From Streptosporangium sandarakinum (lineage in GTDB: Bacteria; Actinomycetota; Actinomycetes; Streptosporangiales; Streptosporangiaceae), in NCBI RefSeq assembly GCF_013409935.1, contig NZ_JACCCO010000003.1, forward strand, positions 868,001 through 932,000: a DNA stretch of 64,000 bases, given 5' to 3'. The translations under genes were made by a program, and so were the position numbers. The notes under the pieces were generated by a model, which was given only the letters and a program-made list of their open reading frames with translations, made no database searches and was not told the origin of the DNA. Below are positions 60,591 to 64,000 of the stretch, piece after piece. Positions within the stretch are counted from its first letter, which is position 1; each line of letters opens with the position of its first letter.

Positions 60591-62072
60591 TCAGCGGCCG
60601 GTCGGGATCTCCTCCCGGGCGGCGGGCCGGTGCCCGGCCGGGACGCCGCCGGGCCGCGGCCGGAGCACCCGGGCCAGGACGCCCGGTGACAGCAGCAGCC
60701 GCGGCGGCTCCTGCAGGTTGGCGACGCTCAGGAAGGCGTTCCCGACCACCGGGTCCGCCTCGGCGGCCACGTGGAGGCGGGCGAGGTAGCCGTTCAGCAG
60801 CCGCAGGCGCGCGGTGCGGCGCCCCTCGACGGACGGGAACCGCAGGTCGCCGCCGGCCGACATGTCCCACGGCACGTCGATGATCCGCGCGGCGTGCCGG
60901 AAGAAGCGGCGGGCCAGGCCGTCGAGCCCGCCGTCCGCCAGGCATTCGCGCAGCGCCACGGCCTCGCAGGCCGCCACGGTCATGCCCTGCCCGTAGGTGG
61001 GGTTGAACTGGCACAGGGCGTCGCCGGACACCACGTAGCCCTCGGGGAGGCGGTCCAGCCGCTCATACCGGCGGCGGACGCTCACCGGGACGCGCATCGG
61101 CCGCGGCGCCCCGAGCGGTTCCAGCCGCCGCAGCAGATCGTGCAGGTCGGGGACCGGGAGCCGGGCGGCGAACCGGTGGTATCCCTCCGGGTCGGTGGGC
61201 GGGACGTCGTCGCCCATGCCGTACAGGGTGACCAGCCAGCGGTCGCCCTCCGCGCTGAGCGCGACCCCGCCCCTGGGGACGGCCGCGCCGTGCCCCACGA
61301 TGAGGGCGACGGCGTCGGAGTCGCCCGGCCGGCGGCGGTACTCGCGCGAGACGTACATCAGCCGGGAGTCGACGCGCTCCTCCGGCACCGGCCCGTACCC
61401 CAGCCGGCGCAGCCACTCGGCGCCCCGGTTGCCCCGGCCCGTGGCGTTCACCACGAGGTCCGCCGGCATGTCCTGCGGCCGGTGGCCGGGACGCAGCAGC
61501 CGTACCCCGGTGACCGCGCCGCCGGCGCCGGTGATCGGCTCGACCACCTCGCAGCCGCCGAGGATCGTCACGCCCGCGAGGGCCTCGACCCGGGACCGCA
61601 GGGACCGTTCGAGCCGCGGCCGGCTCACCGACAGCCCGCGCAGCCGCGAGGGCGCGGGACGCAGCAGCCGGCCGTCGTTGTACCAGCGGACGTCGCCCTG
61701 GAGGTCGCAGGCTACGGCGCCCGCCGCGACCAGGTCCGCGGTCAGCCCGGGTAACAGCTCCTCCAGCACCTCGCAGCCCCGGGACAGCATCCCGTGCGCG
61801 TGATGGCCCTGGGGCACGCCCCGCCGCGGGACGCCCTCGCCGGGCAGCGCGTCCCGGTCGACCACCGTGACCCGGCCGAACGTCTCGCTCAGCACCCGGG
61901 CCGCCAGCAGCCCGCCCATCCCCGCTCCGGCGACGACGGCGTGGCCGGAGAGCCCGGGGCGTCCCGGGCGTTCAGAGCGTCCGCCGCGCGCGCCGTGTCC
62001 GGGAGGCTCCGCGCGTCCGGCGTGTCCGTTGTCCCCGGCGCGCTCGGACGGCCGGTGACCGGTGTCCTCCAT
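60591..62072 (-). CDS. FAD-dependent monooxygenase/oxidoreductase
   Basis: 493 residues. After a Gly/Arg-rich head of 43 residues comes the FAD-binding GxGxxG (VVAGAGMGGLLAARVL) with RVTVVDRDALP, then GVPQGHHAHGML, VSRPRLERSLRSRVEAL, LVVNATGRGNRG and the second FAD motif VVSGDALCQFNPTYGQGMTV. This fits the squalene-epoxidase/geranylgeranyl-reductase-like group used in tailoring or lipid oxidation. SARP-like repeats lie 100 nt upstream, so it may belong to a specialised-metabolite or signalling regulon. Confidence 0.9.
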   Translation of the reverse strand: MEDTGHRPSERAGDNGHAGRAEPPGHGARGGRSERPGRPGLSGHAVVAGAGMGGLLAARVLSETFGRVTVVDRDALPGEGVPRRGVPQGHHAHGMLSRGCEVLEELLPGLTADLVAAGAVACDLQGDVRWYNDGRLLRPAPSRLRGLSVSRPRLERSLRSRVEALAGVTILGGCEVVEPITGAGGAVTGVRLLRPGHRPQDMPADLVVNATGRGNRGAEWLRRLGYGPVPEERVDSRLMYVSREYRRRPGDSDAVALIVGHGAAVPRGGVALSAEGDRWLVTLYGMGDDVPPTDPEGYHRFAARLPVPDLHDLLRRLEPLGAPRPMRVPVSVRRRYERLDRLPEGYVVSGDALCQFNPTYGQGMTVAACEAVALRECLADGGLDGLARRFFRHAARIIDVPWDMSAGGDLRFPSVEGRRTARLRLLNGYLARLHVAAEADPVVGNAFLSVANLQEPPRLLLSPGVLARVLRPRPGGVPAGHRPAAREEIPTGR

Positions 62073-62173
62073 GGTGTCCCACCCCTCGTCGTCCGGCCGC
62101 CCCGCGGGGCGGCGCCGTGCTCATGACAACGAGGATGCGCACGGCCGCTGGGAGGCCACCGGGAGACGGCTTC

Positions 62174-62224
62174 CCCGGCGATCACCCAGCGGCCGCCCAG
62201 CGACCTCCCAGCGGTTTCCCAGCG
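62174..62224. promoter_or_regulatory. SARP-type 11-bp-spaced heptamer repeats
   Basis: CCCAGCG starts at 62185, 62196, 62207 and 62218, exactly 11 bp apart; CCCGGCG at 62174 is a fifth copy with one change. A copy on the other strand (CGCTGGG) lies at 62146. SARP regulators bind such heptamers at 11-bp steps. On the minus strand the array sits about 100 nt before the monooxygenase start. The rest of 62073-62382 has no gene. Confidence 0.8.
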
Positions 62225-62382
62225 ACGGCGGCTCCGATGGGAGGACCCCGGCCCGCGGTCACGCCCCTCGGAGAGGATCCCGGTCGGTGACCGCGGCCCC
62301 GGAGAGGACCCGGCCCGGTCGTACGGACGTCCCCGGCCGCCCGCGCGGGACCGTACGGACGAAGCCGTACGGCCGGCCGCCG

Positions 62383-64000
62383 TCACGGGCGGCGGCGGCC
62401 GGTCAGGTCGGCGATCAGGGCGGTGAGCAGGGAGCTCGCCTCCTGCCGGGACAGCGCGCGGCCGCGGGCCGCGTGACGTTCGTACTCCTCCGGCGGCAGC
62501 GCCTCGCGGACCGCGGCGGCCTCACGCGGCCCGTCCAGCGGGTCCATCAGCTCCGGGGAGACACCGGCCCGGGCTCCGATGGCCTGCACCGCGCCCATCA
62601 GCAGGGCCGCCTGCTCGGCCCGCCCGGCCAGCACCAGCGCGCGGGCCGTACTGTGCACGGTCACCAGCCAGAAGGAGATGTCCCCGTAGCGGTCCATCGC
62701 GGCCAGCACGTCCCCCGCGACGGCCAGGGCCCGGAGGCCGTCCCCGCGGTCGCAGGCGGTCTTCATGTCGCACCAGGCGGCGCCGTCCGCAGCCCAGTCG
62801 TGGCCGCTGGCGCGGGCGGCGGCGATGGCCTCCCGGAAGGCCGCGTCGGCGCCCGGCAGGTCCCCCAGGACCCGCAGCACCATGCCCTGGACCATGAGCG
62901 TCTCGGCCTCCAGCCAGACCTGGGCGGTGCCCCGGGCCATCTCGACGGCCGCGCGGGCCGACGACGCGGCGTCGAGCGGAACCCCGGTCAGCAGGCCCAG
63001 GTAGGCGGCGTAGGAGGCGGCGCCCGCCTCCGTCACCGGGTCACCGGCCTCGCGGGCCTCCTCCACGGCCCTGCTCGCCGACAGGTGCCCCGCCCCCGGA
63101 TACCCGGCCAGGTAGTTCAGCGCCGCCTCGGCGAACCGGGCCGGCGCCCGGAGGCCCGCGCCCGCCCGGGGGGCCCGGACGAACCCCTCCGCCAGCCAGG
63201 CCAGCCCCTCCGCGACATGGCCCCGGCGGAACCAGAACCAGAAGAGCGCGCTGCCCAGCCGCAGCACGTATTCGCCCTCGCCGTCCGCCAGCGCCGACGT
63301 GAACGCGGCCCGGAACTCCGGCTGGTCGCGGCTCAGCGCGTCGAGCAGCTCCGCCCCCTGCGGGCCACGGAGGTGGCGTTCGGCGTTCTCGGCCCTGGCC
63401 AGGACCCAGGCGCGGTGGCGCTCCTCGGCGTCGCCCAGCTCGGCGGGTGAGAGCGCGCCCGTGGCGTACCGGCGCAGCGTCTCCAGCATCCGGTAACGGC
63501 GCGGCGCCGTTCCGGGTACGGCGGTGACCAGCGACTTGCGGACCAGCGCCGACAGCGGCCCCAGGACGGGGGCGACCTCCCCGACGGCGGCGGCCGCGTC
63601 GAGGTCGAAGCCGGAGGCGAACACGCCGAGCCGGTAGAACAGCCGGCGTTCGTCCGGCTCCAGCAGCTGGTCGCTCCAGGCGACCGTGTCCAGCAGCGTC
63701 CGGTGGCGGTCCGGGCGGTCGGCCGAGCCGCCCACCAGCAGGGTGAAGCGGTCCTCCAGGGCGTCGGCGATCTGGCCGACGGACAGCATCCGGCACTGCG
63801 CGGCGGCGAGCTCGACGGCCAGCGGGATGCCGTCGAGCCCCTCGCACAGGGCGGCGATCCGCTCCCGGTCGCCCGGCTCGGGCGTCCAGCCGGGCTGGGC
63901 GGCGGTCGCGCGGTGCAGGAACAGCTCCACGGCCTCGGTGGCGGCGGGCAGGGGCGGCACCTCGTAGATCGCCTCACCGGTGATGCCCAGCGGCTCGCGG
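62383..64000 (-). CDS. AfsR/LAL-like ATPase regulator, C-terminal part (5' end outside window)
   Basis: About 539 codons are seen; the gene enters at base 64000 and its start and Walker A are not in the window. At the edge the frame reads REPLGITGEAIYEVPPLP, the STAND ATPase strand seen in AfsR and BTAD-type regulators, followed by LCEGLDGIPLAVELAAAQCR (NB-ARC GLPLA-like), LLDTVAWSDQLLEPDERRLF and a long TPR-like region (AFREAIAAARASG). Whether an N-terminal SARP DNA-binding domain exists cannot be seen here. It is transcribed towards the monooxygenase and its heptamer repeats. Confidence 0.85.
   Translation of the reverse strand, partial: REPLGITGEAIYEVPPLPAATEAVELFLHRATAAQPGWTPEPGDRERIAALCEGLDGIPLAVELAAAQCRMLSVGQIADALEDRFTLLVGGSADRPDRHRTLLDTVAWSDQLLEPDERRLFYRLGVFASGFDLDAAAAVGEVAPVLGPLSALVRKSLVTAVPGTAPRRYRMLETLRRYATGALSPAELGDAEERHRAWVLARAENAERHLRGPQGAELLDALSRDQPEFRAAFTSALADGEGEYVLRLGSALFWFWFRRGHVAEGLAWLAEGFVRAPRAGAGLRAPARFAEAALNYLAGYPGAGHLSASRAVEEAREAGDPVTEAGAASYAAYLGLLTGVPLDAASSARAAVEMARGTAQVWLEAETLMVQGMVLRVLGDLPGADAAFREAIAAARASGHDWAADGAAWCDMKTACDRGDGLRALAVAGDVLAAMDRYGDISFWLVTVHSTARALVLAGRAEQAALLMGAVQAIGARAGVSPELMDPLDGPREAAAVREALPPEEYERHAARGRALSRQEASSLLTALIADLTGRRRP

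Overview
The window is a contiguous piece of a high-GC actinobacterial chromosome, with many GTG and TTG starts, ATGA/GTGA gene overlaps and several start codons lying about 7 nt behind a TANNNT box. An SsgB-type sporulation regulator, SsgB-flanking AT-richer DNA, a mycothiol-type DinB protein and a SigB-like stress promoter point to a sporulating actinomycete. Streptosporangiaceae or a close relative is likely, but this is inference from gene content only. No rRNA, CRISPR array, transposase or phage gene was seen.

Layout. 0-5 kb: small metabolic and hypothetical genes (DinB, two VOC proteins, a WGR/beta-propeller protein, HEAT-like, DUF4288, GNAT). 5-13 kb: an OmpR-type two-component pair, then a CitA/CitB-type pair divergent from a complete tripartite tricarboxylate transporter (tctCBA). 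13-17 kb: a membrane Ser/Thr kinase, a tRNA-Gly/tRNA-Val cassette and dusB. 17-20 kb: a TAXI-type TRAP importer. 20-30 kb: UvrA-like ABC protein, WYL regulator, DUF2087, Ski2-like helicase, acyltransferase and a NarL-type two-component pair. 30-37 kb: a repeat-bearing membrane protein, an exported TNT-domain (NAD glycohydrolase-like) protein, a GlcG/HbpS protein, an APH-type kinase and a TPR protein. 37-41.7 kb: agmatine deiminase with a divergent urease-like pair (UreAB fusion and UreC) under a TetR regulator with two operator-like palindromes. 41.6-44 kb: an MFS exporter with a CGNR regulator, and a second tRNA cassette (Gly, Cys, Val). 44-50 kb: hutH, an oxidoreductase-RidA fusion with its LysR neighbour, and pabB-pabC. 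50-53 kb: LVIVD lipoprotein, ssgB, tRNA-Val(CAC). 53-64 kb: a large secreted subtilase, a LuxR/TrmB-like regulator, a SigB-promoted catalase, a small secreted protein, an FAD monooxygenase, and the 3' part of an AfsR/LAL-type ATPase regulator.

How parts work together. The CitAB-like pair probably senses a carboxylate and controls tctCBA. The TetR protein probably represses the urease-like/agmatine deiminase operon. Agmatine deiminase makes N-carbamoylputrescine, and the neighbouring urease-like enzyme keeps the nickel ligands but has an altered active-site flap and no accessory genes nearby, so it may cleave that ureido compound rather than urea. Four exact plus one near-exact 7-bp repeats at 11-bp spacing lie upstream of the FAD monooxygenase. 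This is the layout bound by SARP regulators, and a candidate regulator gene is directly upstream.
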